From positions 744,001-808,000 of the forward strand of contig NZ_AP022575.1 in the NCBI RefSeq assembly GCF_010730055.1: a stretch of DNA of 64,000 nt, written 5' to 3'. The notes beneath the pieces were generated by a model, which did no database searches, was not told the DNA's origin, and saw only the letters and a program-made list of their open reading frames with translations. Below are positions 16,845 through 25,491 of this stretch, piece after piece. The stretch comes from Mycobacterium shinjukuense (GTDB lineage Bacteria > Actinomycetota > Actinomycetes > Mycobacteriales > Mycobacteriaceae). The position numbers and the translations under genes were made by a program. Numbering within the stretch: the first letter of the stretch is position 1; each line of letters opens with the position of its first letter.

Positions 16845-17966
16845 GTGGGTGCCAGCGACCGCCGTGACCAGCGGGTGCGCGTCGCCGTCGTGTTCGGCGG
16901 GCGCAGCAACGAACACGCCATCTCGTGTGTGTCCGCCGGCAGCATCCTGCGCAACCTCGACCCGCAGCGGTTCGACGTGCTCGCCATCGGCATCACCCGC
17001 GACGGCTCGTGGGTGCTCACCGACGGCGACCCCGATGCGCTGGCGATCACCGATCGGCAACTGCCCACGGTGCGCCCCGGATCGGGGACCGAGCTGGTGT
17101 TGCCCGCCGATCCGCGCCGGGGCGGGCAGTTGGTGTCGCTGCCGCCGGGTGCTGGCGAGGTGTTGGGCGCGGTCGACGTGGTGTTCCCGGTGCTGCACGG
17201 CCCGTATGGCGAGGACGGCACCATCCAGGGGTTGCTCGAACTTGCCGGTGTGCCCTACGTGGGCGCCGGGGTGCTGGCCAGCGCCGTGGGCATGGACAAG
17301 GAATTCGCCAAGAAGCTGCTCAGCGCCGAGGGACTTCCGGTGGGCGCCTACGCGGTGCTACGCCCGTCGCGGCCGACGTTGCACCGGCGGGAGCGCGAGC
17401 GGCTGGGTTTGCCGGTGTTCGTCAAACCCGCGCGGGGCGGCTCGTCGATCGGCGTCAGCCGGGTGTCGAGCTGGGACCAGCTGGCCGCCGCGGTCACGGC
17501 GGCCCGCCACCACGATCCGAAGGTGATCGTGGAGTCGGCGATCAACGGCCGCGAGCTGGAATGCGGCGTCCTCGAAAAGCCCGACGGCACAGTGGAGGCC
17601 AGCACGCTGGGGGAGATCCGGGTCGCCGGGGTGCGCGGACGGGAGGACGCCTTCTACGACTTCGCGACCAAATACCTCGACGAGGCAGCCGAATTGGACG
17701 TTCCGGCCAAGGTCGACGACGACGTCGCCGACGCGGTGCGGCAGTTGGCGATCCGGGCGTTTAGGGCCATCGACTGTCAGGGCCTGGCCCGGGTGGACTT
17801 TTTCCTCACCGACGACGGTCCGGTGGTCAACGAGATCAACACGATGCCGGGATTCACCACGATCTCGATGTTCCCGCGGATGTGGGCGGCCAGTGGCGTG
17901 GACTATCCCACCCTGCTGGCGACCATGGTGGACACCGCGTTGGCCCACGGGGTCGGGCTGCGCTGA
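16845..17966 (+). CDS. ddl: D-alanine--D-alanine ligase
   Basis: Joins two D-alanines with ATP for peptidoglycan precursor synthesis; target of D-cycloserine. The 373-residue ATP-grasp protein has the N-terminal GGRSNEHAISC motif, the HGPYGEDGTIQGLLEL substrate loop, KPARGGSSIGVSRV in the ATP-grasp core, and the metal-binding end NEINTMPGFTTISMFPRMW. The start is GTG 16845, giving the family length, but the purine stretch GAAGG is only two bases away, so an internal GTG at 16875 is possible. Convergent with the DUF3515 gene, eight bases between stops. Confidence 0.95.
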   Translation: MGASDRRDQRVRVAVVFGGRSNEHAISCVSAGSILRNLDPQRFDVLAIGITRDGSWVLTDGDPDALAITDRQLPTVRPGSGTELVLPADPRRGGQLVSLPPGAGEVLGAVDVVFPVLHGPYGEDGTIQGLLELAGVPYVGAGVLASAVGMDKEFAKKLLSAEGLPVGAYAVLRPSRPTLHRRERERLGLPVFVKPARGGSSIGVSRVSSWDQLAAAVTAARHHDPKVIVESAINGRELECGVLEKPDGTVEASTLGEIRVAGVRGREDAFYDFATKYLDEAAELDVPAKVDDDVADAVRQLAIRAFRAIDCQGLARVDFFLTDDGPVVNEINTMPGFTTISMFPRMWAASGVDYPTLLATMVDTALAHGVGLR

Positions 17967-17974
17967 CGCTCCGG

Positions 17975-18553
17975 CTAACCAGCCGGCGCCGGGTTGATCG
18001 GCACCTGGGCCAGGGTGCGGTCGATCACCTCGGACAGCTGCTGGATGGGGGTGGGTCCCGAGCCCGCCGGGAGCGTCAGTGCCACATAGACCGGACGGTC
18101 CACGGTGTACCAGGTGGAGCGGCGCTCGCCGGCCGACTGGGCGGCCACCTCAAACCACTGCACCCGGTCGACGAACTGGATCGCCGAGCCCGCCACGAAC
18201 TCGGCCGGGCGGTCGAGTCCGCAGCGCATGATCACCGGCTCGCCCTCGCGCCCGGCCCGCCAGGCGGCCGCGCCGTCGGGCGCCGGCGGGGCGACCGGCA
18301 CCCGCTGGTAGTCGCCAAGGTGGCCGGGCAGCGCCGCCAGCAGCGCCTGGCAGGCGGGAGCGGCGGCCTGCGGGGCGGCCACCGCGGGAATGGCGACCGG
18401 TTGCGGCGTCCGGTGGCGGGTTGCCGCGAGGACCAGGATCCCCCCAACCGCCGCCACGGCCAGGGCCACCGCGGCGATCATCACGACGCGCGGCGGTCCG
18501 TCGGAGTCGGCGTCCGAGTCGCCTGTCACCTGGCTGGCCACCTCCGATCTCAT
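17975..18553 (-). CDS. DUF3515 membrane-anchored protein (Rv2980-like)
   Basis: A 192-residue protein with a short N-terminal cytoplasmic part, one hydrophobic segment (about residues 23-43, VVMIAAVALAVAAVGGILVL) and an extracytoplasmic domain with two cysteines (in PACQALLAAL and IMRCGLDRP), which probably form a disulfide. This is the DUF3515 architecture. Function is unknown. ATG 18553 places the membrane segment correctly. It is divergent from thiL (82 bases) and convergent with ddl. Confidence 0.85.
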   Translation of the reverse strand: MRSEVASQVTGDSDADSDGPPRVVMIAAVALAVAAVGGILVLAATRHRTPQPVAIPAVAAPQAAAPACQALLAALPGHLGDYQRVPVAPPAPDGAAAWRAGREGEPVIMRCGLDRPAEFVAGSAIQFVDRVQWFEVAAQSAGERRSTWYTVDRPVYVALTLPAGSGPTPIQQLSEVIDRTLAQVPINPAPAG

Positions 18554-18635
18554 ACACTGACGCGGGCGGGCAGGGACTCAAGTTACCGCAGGCCGTGCGG
18601 CCATCGGTTGGCCGAGACGGGTCGAGGGAGGTGAC

Positions 18636-19604
18636 GTGCGCGACGACACGGCGGCGGAGTCTGCCAGCCTGGACCAGCTCGGTGAGTTCGCCGTGATCGA
18701 CCGGTTGGTGCGGGGACGACGCCAGCCCGCCGCGGTGCTGGTCGGGCCCGGTGACGACGCGGCGGTGGTGGCCGTCGGTGGTGGCCGTGCCGTGATGTCG
18801 ACCGACATGTTGGTGCAGGATCGGCACTTTCGGCTGGATTGGTCGACACCGCACGATGTCGGCCGCAAGGCCATCGCCCAGAACGCGGCCGACATCGAGG
18901 CGGTGGGCGCGCGGCCCATGGCGTTCGTGGTGGGGTTCGCGGCGCCCGGCGATACCCGGGCAGCCCGGGTGAGCGCGCTCGTTGACGGGCTGTGGGACGA
19001 GGCGGAGCGCATCGGGGCCGGCATCGCCGGCGGCGACCTGGTCAGCTGCCCGCAGTGGGTGGTGTCGGTGACGGTGCTCGGAGAGCTGGACGGCCGCCCG
19101 CCGGTGTCGCGGTCCGGGGCCCAAGCCGGGTCGGTGCTCGCCGTGATCGGCGAACTGGGCCGCTCTGCCGCCGGTTATGCGTTGTGGCACAACGGGGTTG
19201 ACGGGTTTGACGAGTTGCGCCGCCGTCACCTGGTGCCCGAGCCACCCTACGGTCAGGGCGTGGCGGCAGCGGTCGCTGGGGCCCAGGCGATGATCGACGT
19301 CTCCGACGGCCTGATCGCCGATCTGCGCCACGTTGCGCGGGCATCGGGGGTCGGTATCGACCTGTCCACCGCGGCGCTGGCCGCGGACGTCGAGGCGTTG
19401 ACCGCGGCCGCCGCCGCGGTGCGGGCCGATCCGTGGCCGTGGGTGTTGACCGGCGGTGAAGATCATGCCCTGGCCGCCTGTTTCGCCGGTCCGGCTCCAG
19501 TTGGGTGGCGGGTTGTCGGGCGGGTGCTCGACGGGCCGGCCAGGGTGCTTGTCGACGGTGCGGAGTGGTCTGGCTATGCGGGCTGGCAGTCCTTCGGGAG
19601 GTAG
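18636..19604 (+). CDS. thiL: Thiamine-monophosphate kinase
   Basis: Phosphorylates thiamine monophosphate to thiamine diphosphate, the active cofactor. The 322-residue protein belongs to the PurM/ThiL superfamily. The Mg-ATP motif VGPGDDAAVV lies near residues 34-43, STDMLVQDRHF follows, and NAADIEAVGA and the later MIDVSDGLIADLRH are both family hallmarks. The start is GTG 18636 with a strong ribosome site (GAGGGAGGTG, 18624-18633). ung starts shortly after, so the two are probably co-transcribed. Confidence 0.94.
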   Translation: MRDDTAAESASLDQLGEFAVIDRLVRGRRQPAAVLVGPGDDAAVVAVGGGRAVMSTDMLVQDRHFRLDWSTPHDVGRKAIAQNAADIEAVGARPMAFVVGFAAPGDTRAARVSALVDGLWDEAERIGAGIAGGDLVSCPQWVVSVTVLGELDGRPPVSRSGAQAGSVLAVIGELGRSAAGYALWHNGVDGFDELRRRHLVPEPPYGQGVAAAVAGAQAMIDVSDGLIADLRHVARASGVGIDLSTAALAADVEALTAAAAAVRADPWPWVLTGGEDHALAACFAGPAPVGWRVVGRVLDGPARVLVDGAEWSGYAGWQSFGR

Positions 19605-19658
19605 GGTGGCGCGGTGACCGTCGACGCGCACCGGAACGCTGGTGGTGACAGGGCCGTG

Positions 19659-20342
19659 GTGAGCGCACGCCCGCTCAGTGAACTCGTCGAGCAGGGTTGG
19701 GCGTCCGCGCTGGCGCCGGTGGCCGAGCACGTCGCCCGGATGGGACAGTTCCTGCGCGCCGAGCTCGCGGCCGGCCGCAGATACCTGCCCGCCGGGCCGA
19801 ATGTGTTGCGCGCCTTCACTTTCCCGTTCGACCAGGTGAGGGTGCTGATCGTGGGGCAAGACCCCTACCCAACGCCCGGACATGCCGTGGGCCTGAGCTT
19901 CTCGGTTGCCCCCGAGGTGAGCCCGCTGCCGCGCAGCCTGGCCAACATCTTCGACGAGTACAGCGCCGACCTCGGCTATCCGCAGCCGTCATGCGGTGAT
20001 CTGACGCCCTGGGCGCACCGGGGCGTGCTGCTGCTGAACCGGGTGCTTACGGTGCGCCCCAACAACCCGGCGTCGCATCGGGGCAAAGGCTGGGAGGCGG
20101 TCACCGAGTGCGCGATCCGCGCTCTGGTCGCGCGCTCGGCGCCGCTGGTGGCGATTCTGTGGGGCCGCGACGCGTCGACGCTCAAGCCGATGCTGGCCGC
20201 CGGCAACTGCGTCGCCATCGAGTCGCCGCACCCTTCGCCGCTGTCGGCGGCTCGCGGGTTCTTCGGCTCTCGGCCGTTCAGCCGGGCCAACGAACTGCTC
20301 GCGGGACTGGGCGCCGAGCCGATCGATTGGCGGTTGCCCTGA
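19659..20342 (+). CDS. ung: Uracil-DNA glycosylase
   Basis: Removes uracil from DNA as the first step of base excision repair. The family-1 signatures are both present: GQDPYPTPGHAVGLSFS with catalytic Asp68, and HPSPLSAARGF containing the catalytic His. GTG 19659 gives MSARPLSELVEQGW and 227 residues, the usual mycobacterial length. GTG 19656 or GTG 19614 (242 residues, and preceded by a better GGGAGG ribosome site at 19598-19603) are possible alternatives. It lies downstream of thiL in the same direction. Confidence 0.95.
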   Translation: MSARPLSELVEQGWASALAPVAEHVARMGQFLRAELAAGRRYLPAGPNVLRAFTFPFDQVRVLIVGQDPYPTPGHAVGLSFSVAPEVSPLPRSLANIFDEYSADLGYPQPSCGDLTPWAHRGVLLLNRVLTVRPNNPASHRGKGWEAVTECAIRALVARSAPLVAILWGRDASTLKPMLAAGNCVAIESPHPSPLSAARGFFGSRPFSRANELLAGLGAEPIDWRLP

Positions 20343-20390
20343 CCTGGCCAGCCGACCGATGTGGCGCGCGACTTCGCGCGCCGGCAGGAG

Positions 20391-20585
20391 TTAGCCGCGG
20401 GTGACCTTGCCGGCCTTGATGCACGACGTGCAGACGTTGAGGCGCTTCTTGTTGCCGCCGGGACGGGTCACGGCGTGCACGGTTTGGATGTTGGGGTCCC
20501 ACCGGCGGCTGGTGCGCCGGTGGGAATGCGACACCGACTTGCCGAAGCCGGGGCCCTTCCCGCAGATATCGCACACAGCGGCCAT
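20391..20585 (-). CDS. rpmB: 50S ribosomal protein L28
   Basis: Structural protein of the large ribosomal subunit, 64 residues. It begins MAAVCDICGKGPGFGKSVSHSH and has two CxxC pairs (CDIC and CTSC), so it is the zinc-binding (C+) form rather than the cysteine-free paralogue mycobacteria induce under zinc starvation (family knowledge). ATG 20585 was chosen from the family N-terminus; the frame is open upstream, but those residues are unrelated. It is convergent with ung and divergent from the FakA-like gene. Confidence 0.95.
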   Translation of the reverse strand: MAAVCDICGKGPGFGKSVSHSHRRTSRRWDPNIQTVHAVTRPGGNKKRLNVCTSCIKAGKVTRG

Positions 20586-20889
20586 CGGTGAAACTCCTCG
20601 AAAGTCTTGTGCTGGGGTCCGGCGACCTGGCCGGCCGCGACAGCCCAGGATAACCGCCGTGGCGGCGAGCACCAAAACGAACAACCGCTCCCGGACGCGC
20701 CCTGACGCGCGCTGTCGGCCCGGCTGGCTAGGCTCTGTGATGATCGCAAGCGCGGCGAAGCCGGGCGCAGCGGGTCATCATCGTCGGCTCTGTGATGATC
20801 GCAAGCGCGGCGAAGCCGGGCGCAGCGGGTCATCACTGTCGACCGGACTAGTTCAACCGCCGGCACCGATTCCACGCAGAGGAGGTGGG
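20586..20889. other. Divergent intergenic region rpmB / FakA-like gene
   Basis: A 304-base stretch without a gene. It must hold the rpmB promoter (leftward) and the promoter of the FakA-like gene (rightward). The right half is occupied by a two-copy 55-bp tandem repeat (listed separately). An AGAGGAGGT ribosome site sits at its right end. I see no convincing -10/-35 pair. Confidence 0.6.
20731..20840. repeat. Two-copy 55-bp tandem repeat with internal dyad symmetry
   Basis: Units 20731-20785 and 20786-20840 are nearly identical, differing only near the right end (CATCATCGTC versus CATCACTGTC). Each begins GGCTCTGTGATGATCGC and contains TGATGA near its left and TCATCA near its right end, so each unit has dyad symmetry and could fold. 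It resembles short interspersed repeats seen ahead of mycobacterial genes (recollection, not searched). It may influence transcription or translation of the FakA-like gene 50 bases downstream. Confidence 0.85.
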
Positions 20890-22545
20890 GTGAGCACGCC
20901 GGAACGTGAGCTGGACGCCCCGGCCCTGCGGGACTGGGCACACGCCGTCGTCAGCGACCTGATCGTGCACGTCGACGAGATCAACCGGCTCAACGTGTTC
21001 CCGGTCGCCGACGCCGACACCGGCGCCAACATGCTGTTCACCATGCGCTCCGCCTTGGCCGAGGCCAACTCGGGGGACTGGCCGGACGATGTCGCCGGGG
21101 TCGCGGCCGCGTTGTCAGCCGGCGCCCTCAACGGGGCCCGCGGCAACTCCGGCGTGATCCTGTCCCAGATCCTGCGAGGCATCTCCGACGTGACCGCGAG
21201 CGCGGCGGCCGACGCGGGCGGTGTCCTTCCCACCATCGACGCCGCCGTGCTGGGGGCCGCGTTGTGGCGCGGCGTCGATTTGGTCATCACCTCGATGGGC
21301 GGCGAAGAGATCCCGGGAACCATCGTGTCGGTGCTGCGGGCCGCCGCCGGCGCCGTCGAGCAGTGCGCCACCGGCGGCGAGGGGCTGGCCGGGGCGATCA
21401 CCGCCGCCGGGGACGCGGCCGTGGTCGCGCTGGAGAAGACTCCCGAGCAACTCGACGTGCTCGCCGACGCCGGCGCCGTCGACGCCGGCGGACGGGGCCT
21501 GCTGGTGCTGCTGGACGCGCTGCGCTCGACGATCACCGGACAGGTACCCGCCCGGACGGTCTACGAACCGTCGCCGCGCGGGTCACCGGCGACCGTGGCC
21601 ACCCAACGCCCCACCCCGCAATTCGAGGTGATGTACCTGCTGGCCGGCTGCGACGCGGCAGCGGCCGGCAGGCTGCGCGATCGGCTCGGTGAGTTAGGGG
21701 ATTCGGTGGCCATCGCGGCGGCCGCGTCGCACAGCTACTCGGTGCACGTGCATACCGACGACGCCGGCGCCGCCGTGGAGGCTGGATTGGCGGCGGGGCG
21801 CCCGAGCCGGATCGTCATCTCCGCGCTGAACTCCGCTGGCGGTGGGCTGCCCGCGGGCGGCTGGACTCGGGAACGTGCCGTGCTGGCCGTCGTCGACGGC
21901 GACGGCGCCGCCGAGCTGTTCGCGGGGGAGGGCGCGTGCGTGCTGCGGCCCAGCCCGGACGCGGCGGCACCGGCGGCCGATATCGGCGCCCATCAACTGG
22001 TGCGGGCGGTGGTCGACACCGGCGCCGCGCAGGTGATGGTGCTGCCCAACGGGTACGTGGCCGCCGAGGAGCTGGTGGCCGGGTGCACCGCGGCCATCGG
22101 GTGGGGAGTCGAGGTGGTGCCCGTTCCGACCGGGTCGATGGTTCAGGGGTTGGCCGCGCTGGCGGTGCACGATCCCGACCGGCAGGCCGTCGACGACGGC
22201 TACACCATGGCCCGCGCCGCCGGCGCCACCCGGCACGGATCGGTGCGCATCGCCACCGAAAAGGCATTGACCTGGGCCGGCGCCTGTGAGCCGGGCGACG
22301 GCCTGGGCATCGCCGGCGACGAGGTCCTGATCGTGGCTGCCGGGGTGGCCGCGGCGGCGATCGGCCTGTTGGATCGGCTGCTGGCCTCCGGCGGCGACCT
22401 GGTGACGGTGCTGGTGGGCGCCGGCGTCACCGACGACATCGCCGAAGTCCTGGAAATGCACGTGCACGACCGTCATCCGGGAACCGAGCTGGTCACCTAC
22501 CGCACCGGACACCGTGGCGACGCGCTGCTGATCGGGGTCGAGTAG
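20890..22545 (+). CDS. DhaL/DAK2-domain protein, FakA (fatty acid kinase)-like
   Basis: A 551-residue protein with an N-terminal DhaL (DAK2) nucleotide-binding domain (about 8-200). Its metal/ATP loop NVFPVADADTGANM and the GARGNSGVILSQ motif are both clear. A middle and C-terminal region of the FakA/YloV type follows. In Firmicutes FakA phosphorylates fatty acids bound to FakB; whether that holds in mycobacteria is inference. The start is GTG 20890 behind AGAGGAGGT. In M. tuberculosis H37Rv the homologue is annotated as two pieces (Rv2975c/Rv2974c), so an unbroken gene here is notable. It abuts recG with two bases between them, implying co-expression. Confidence 0.85.
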   Translation: MSTPERELDAPALRDWAHAVVSDLIVHVDEINRLNVFPVADADTGANMLFTMRSALAEANSGDWPDDVAGVAAALSAGALNGARGNSGVILSQILRGISDVTASAAADAGGVLPTIDAAVLGAALWRGVDLVITSMGGEEIPGTIVSVLRAAAGAVEQCATGGEGLAGAITAAGDAAVVALEKTPEQLDVLADAGAVDAGGRGLLVLLDALRSTITGQVPARTVYEPSPRGSPATVATQRPTPQFEVMYLLAGCDAAAAGRLRDRLGELGDSVAIAAAASHSYSVHVHTDDAGAAVEAGLAAGRPSRIVISALNSAGGGLPAGGWTRERAVLAVVDGDGAAELFAGEGACVLRPSPDAAAPAADIGAHQLVRAVVDTGAAQVMVLPNGYVAAEELVAGCTAAIGWGVEVVPVPTGSMVQGLAALAVHDPDRQAVDDGYTMARAAGATRHGSVRIATEKALTWAGACEPGDGLGIAGDEVLIVAAGVAAAAIGLLDRLLASGGDLVTVLVGAGVTDDIAEVLEMHVHDRHPGTELVTYRTGHRGDALLIGVE

Positions 22546-22547
22546 CC

Positions 22548-24767
22548 GTGGTGTCGCTCAGCGATCGGCTCGATGACATCCTCGGTGCCAAGGCCGCCCG
22601 CAACCTCGACGAGATCTTCGGCATCAAAACGGTGGATGACCTGCTGCGGCACTACCCGCGTGACTACACCGAGGGCGCGGCGGTGCGCGGCGACGACGGC
22701 GAGCGGCCCCCCGCCGGTGAGCACATCACCGTCGTCGACAGGATCACCGGTGCGCTGGCCAAACCGATGAAGAAGGACACCAAGAAGGAATACCTGCTGC
22801 TCACCGTCGGCTCCGGCCGCAGCCGGGTGACCGCGACGTTCTTCAACGCGAACTTCATCAAGAAAGACCTCACCACCGGCACCAGGGTGATGCTTTCCGG
22901 GGAGGTCGAATACTTCCGGGAGAGGCTGCATCTGACGCATCCGGCGTTTCTCATCCTCGACTCGCCGGACGGCAGGAACCGCGGCACCAGGTCGCTGAAA
23001 CGCATCGCCGAAGCCTCCCAGGCCACCAGCGGTGAGGTGTTGCTGTCGGAGTTCGAACGGCGGTTCTTCCCAATCTATCCGGCCAGCACGAAGATGCAGA
23101 GCTGGGACATCTTCGCCTGCGTTCGCCAGGTGCTCGACGTCCTTGACCCGGTGGATGATCCGGTGCCGGCGCAGTTACGCGACGAACTCGGCCTGATCTC
23201 CGAAGACGCCGCACTGCGCGCCATCCACCTCGCCGAAACCGAGTCCGAACGTGAGCGTGCCCGCCGGAGGCTGACATTCGACGAAGCCGTCGGCCTGCAG
23301 TGGGCGCTGGTGGCCCGCCGGCACAGCGAGCTGTCGGAATCGGGGCCACCGGCGCCGCCGCGGTCGGATGGTCTGGCGGCCACGCTGCTGCGGCGGTTGC
23401 CGTTCGAGCTGACGGCGGGCCAGCGCGAGGTGCTTGGCGTGCTGTCCGATGGGATCGCGGCCACCCGCCCGATGAACCGCCTGCTGCAAGGCGAGGTGGG
23501 GTCGGGCAAGACGATCGTGGCGGTGCTGGCCATGCTGCAGATGGTGGACGCCGGCTATCAGTGCGCGCTGCTGGCGCCGACGGAAGTCCTTGCCGCCCAA
23601 CATCTGCTATCGATCCGCGACGTGCTGGGCCCGTTGGGGATGGGTGGACAGCTGGGCGGGGCCGACGATGCCACCCGGGTGGCGCTGCTGACCGGGTCGA
23701 TGACGGCGGCGCAAAAGAAGCAGGCCCGCGCCGAGATCGCCGACGGTCAGGCCGGCATCGTCATCGGCACCCACGCGCTGCTGCAGGATGCGGTGGAGTT
23801 TCACAACCTGGGCATGGTGGTGGTCGACGAGCAGCACCGGTTCGGTGTCGAGCAACGAGATCAATTGCGCGCCAAGGCTGGTGCCGGCATCACGCCGCAC
23901 CTGCTGGTGATGACCGCGACCCCGATACCGCGCACCGTGGCGCTCACCGTCTACGGCGACCTGGAGACCTCGACGCTGCGCGAACTCCCGTGCGGACGCC
24001 AGCCGATCACCACCAACGTCATCTTCGTCAAGGACAAGCCCAGCTGGCTCGACCGTGCCTGGCAGCGCATCATCGAGGAGGTCGCCGCCGGTCGTCAGGC
24101 CTATGTGGTGGCGCCCCGGATCGACGAGACCGATGACCCGGGAGCAGGTCCGACCGGGGCCAGGCCGGCAGAGACGGCCGAGGGCCTGTTCGCCCGCTTG
24201 CGCTCCGGCGAGCTGGCCAAGCTGCGGCTGGGGCTCATGCACGGCCGGCTGTCGACCGACCAGAAGGAGGCCGCGATGGCGGCGTTCCGGGCCGGTGCGG
24301 TCGATGTGCTGGTGTGCACCACCGTCATCGAGGTGGGCGTCGACGTTCCCAATGCCACCATCATGTTGGTGATGGACGCCGACCGGTTCGGCATCAGCCA
24401 GTTGCATCAGCTGCGTGGGCGCATCGGGCGCGGCGAGCATCCGAGCCTGTGCCTGCTGGCCAGCTGGGTGCCGCCGGGGTCACCGGCCGGCCGACGGCTG
24501 TGCGCGGTGGCCCAGACCATGGACGGGTTTGCGCTGGCCGACCTGGACCTCAAGGAGCGCCGGGAGGGAGATGTGTTGGGCCGCAACCAGTCCGGCAAGG
24601 CGGTCACCCTGCGCCTGCTATCGCTGGCCGAGCACCAGGTGTTCATCGAGGCCGCCCGGGACTTCTGCACCCGCGCCTACCTGGACGCACCCGCGCACCC
24701 GGTGCTGGGGGTGTTGGCGGCGCGGTTCATCGACACCGACCGCATCGACTACCTGGACAAGCTGTGA
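22548..24767 (+). CDS. recG: ATP-dependent DNA helicase RecG
   Basis: Branch-migrating superfamily 2 helicase that regresses stalled forks and processes Holliday junctions. The 739-residue protein has the N-terminal wedge/OB domain (up to ~270), Walker A GEVGSGKT at 315-322, the DEQH box at 427-430, MTATPIPRT motif III, and the C-terminal helicase and TRG segment with QLHQLRGRIGRGEH. The start is GTG 22548; GTG 22551 is equally possible. It follows the FakA-like gene by two bases, and its stop overlaps the next gene's GTG by four bases. Confidence 0.96.
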   Translation: MVSLSDRLDDILGAKAARNLDEIFGIKTVDDLLRHYPRDYTEGAAVRGDDGERPPAGEHITVVDRITGALAKPMKKDTKKEYLLLTVGSGRSRVTATFFNANFIKKDLTTGTRVMLSGEVEYFRERLHLTHPAFLILDSPDGRNRGTRSLKRIAEASQATSGEVLLSEFERRFFPIYPASTKMQSWDIFACVRQVLDVLDPVDDPVPAQLRDELGLISEDAALRAIHLAETESERERARRRLTFDEAVGLQWALVARRHSELSESGPPAPPRSDGLAATLLRRLPFELTAGQREVLGVLSDGIAATRPMNRLLQGEVGSGKTIVAVLAMLQMVDAGYQCALLAPTEVLAAQHLLSIRDVLGPLGMGGQLGGADDATRVALLTGSMTAAQKKQARAEIADGQAGIVIGTHALLQDAVEFHNLGMVVVDEQHRFGVEQRDQLRAKAGAGITPHLLVMTATPIPRTVALTVYGDLETSTLRELPCGRQPITTNVIFVKDKPSWLDRAWQRIIEEVAAGRQAYVVAPRIDETDDPGAGPTGARPAETAEGLFARLRSGELAKLRLGLMHGRLSTDQKEAAMAAFRAGAVDVLVCTTVIEVGVDVPNATIMLVMDADRFGISQLHQLRGRIGRGEHPSLCLLASWVPPGSPAGRRLCAVAQTMDGFALADLDLKERREGDVLGRNQSGKAVTLRLLSLAEHQVFIEAARDFCTRAYLDAPAHPVLGVLAARFIDTDRIDYLDKL

Positions 24768-25477
24768 GACGCGCGACGCTGCTGTGGCTGGCCGCTGCCG
24801 CGGTGCTGGCGGTGGTGGTCGCCTATCAGACGTGGGGGTCCTCGCCGGGCCGCCGCGGCGACCGTCTGGCCGCCCGGGCCGATGTGCCGACGGTGCAGCC
24901 CGGTGCCGACGTGTTGGCGGGCATCGCGGTGCTGCCGGCGCGCATCCACCGCTACGACTACCGCAGGTCGGCGTTCGGCGAACCGTGGGACGACAACAAC
25001 GACGCGCCGGGCGGGCACAACGGGTGCGACACGCGCGACGACATCCTCAACCGCGACCTCGTCAACAAGACCTACGTCGCGACCAAGCGGTGTCCGAATG
25101 CGGTGGCCAGCGGCACGCTGCACGACCCGTACACCAACGCCATCGTCGTCTTTCAGCGTGGCGCCCAGGTCGGCCAGTCGGTGCAGATCGACCACATCGT
25201 CGCGCTGTCCTATGCCTGGGACATGGGTGCCTACGGCTGGCCGGACTCCCAGCGGCTGCGGTTCGCCAACGACCCGGCCAACCTGCTGGCCGTGCAGGGG
25301 CAGGCCAACCAGGACAAGGGTGATTCGCCGCCGGCCGACTGGATGCCGCCGAACGCCGCGTTTGCGTGTCAATACGCCATGGCGTTCATCGCCGTGGTGC
25401 GCGGTTACGCGTTGCCGGTGGACCAGGCGTCGGCTGGCGCGCTGCGTCAGGCCGCGGCCAGCTGCCCGACCGGGTAG
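24764..25477 (+). CDS. Secreted/membrane-anchored HNH (DUF1524-like) protein (Rv2972c-like)
   Basis: A 237-residue protein with an N-terminal hydrophobic segment (about residues 5-23), probably an uncleaved anchor or signal peptide, followed by a DUF1524-type HNH fold: QIDHIVALSYAWDMGA supplies the DH pair, NDPANLLAV the Asn, and the QANQDKGDSPPADWMPP ending is typical. Family members are putative secreted nucleases, but the substrate is unknown. Three cysteines in the exported part could form a disulfide. GTG 24764 overlaps the recG TGA. Convergent with the aldo-keto reductase gene, 14 bases between stops. Confidence 0.87.
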   Translation: MRRATLLWLAAAAVLAVVVAYQTWGSSPGRRGDRLAARADVPTVQPGADVLAGIAVLPARIHRYDYRRSAFGEPWDDNNDAPGGHNGCDTRDDILNRDLVNKTYVATKRCPNAVASGTLHDPYTNAIVVFQRGAQVGQSVQIDHIVALSYAWDMGAYGWPDSQRLRFANDPANLLAVQGQANQDKGDSPPADWMPPNAAFACQYAMAFIAVVRGYALPVDQASAGALRQAAASCPTG

Positions 25478-25491
25478 GTGCCCGGACGAAC

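Noticed and set aside
20731..20840. Tandem repeat considered as a CRISPR array
   Set aside because: Only two adjoining 55-bp copies with no unique spacers between them and no cas genes in the window.
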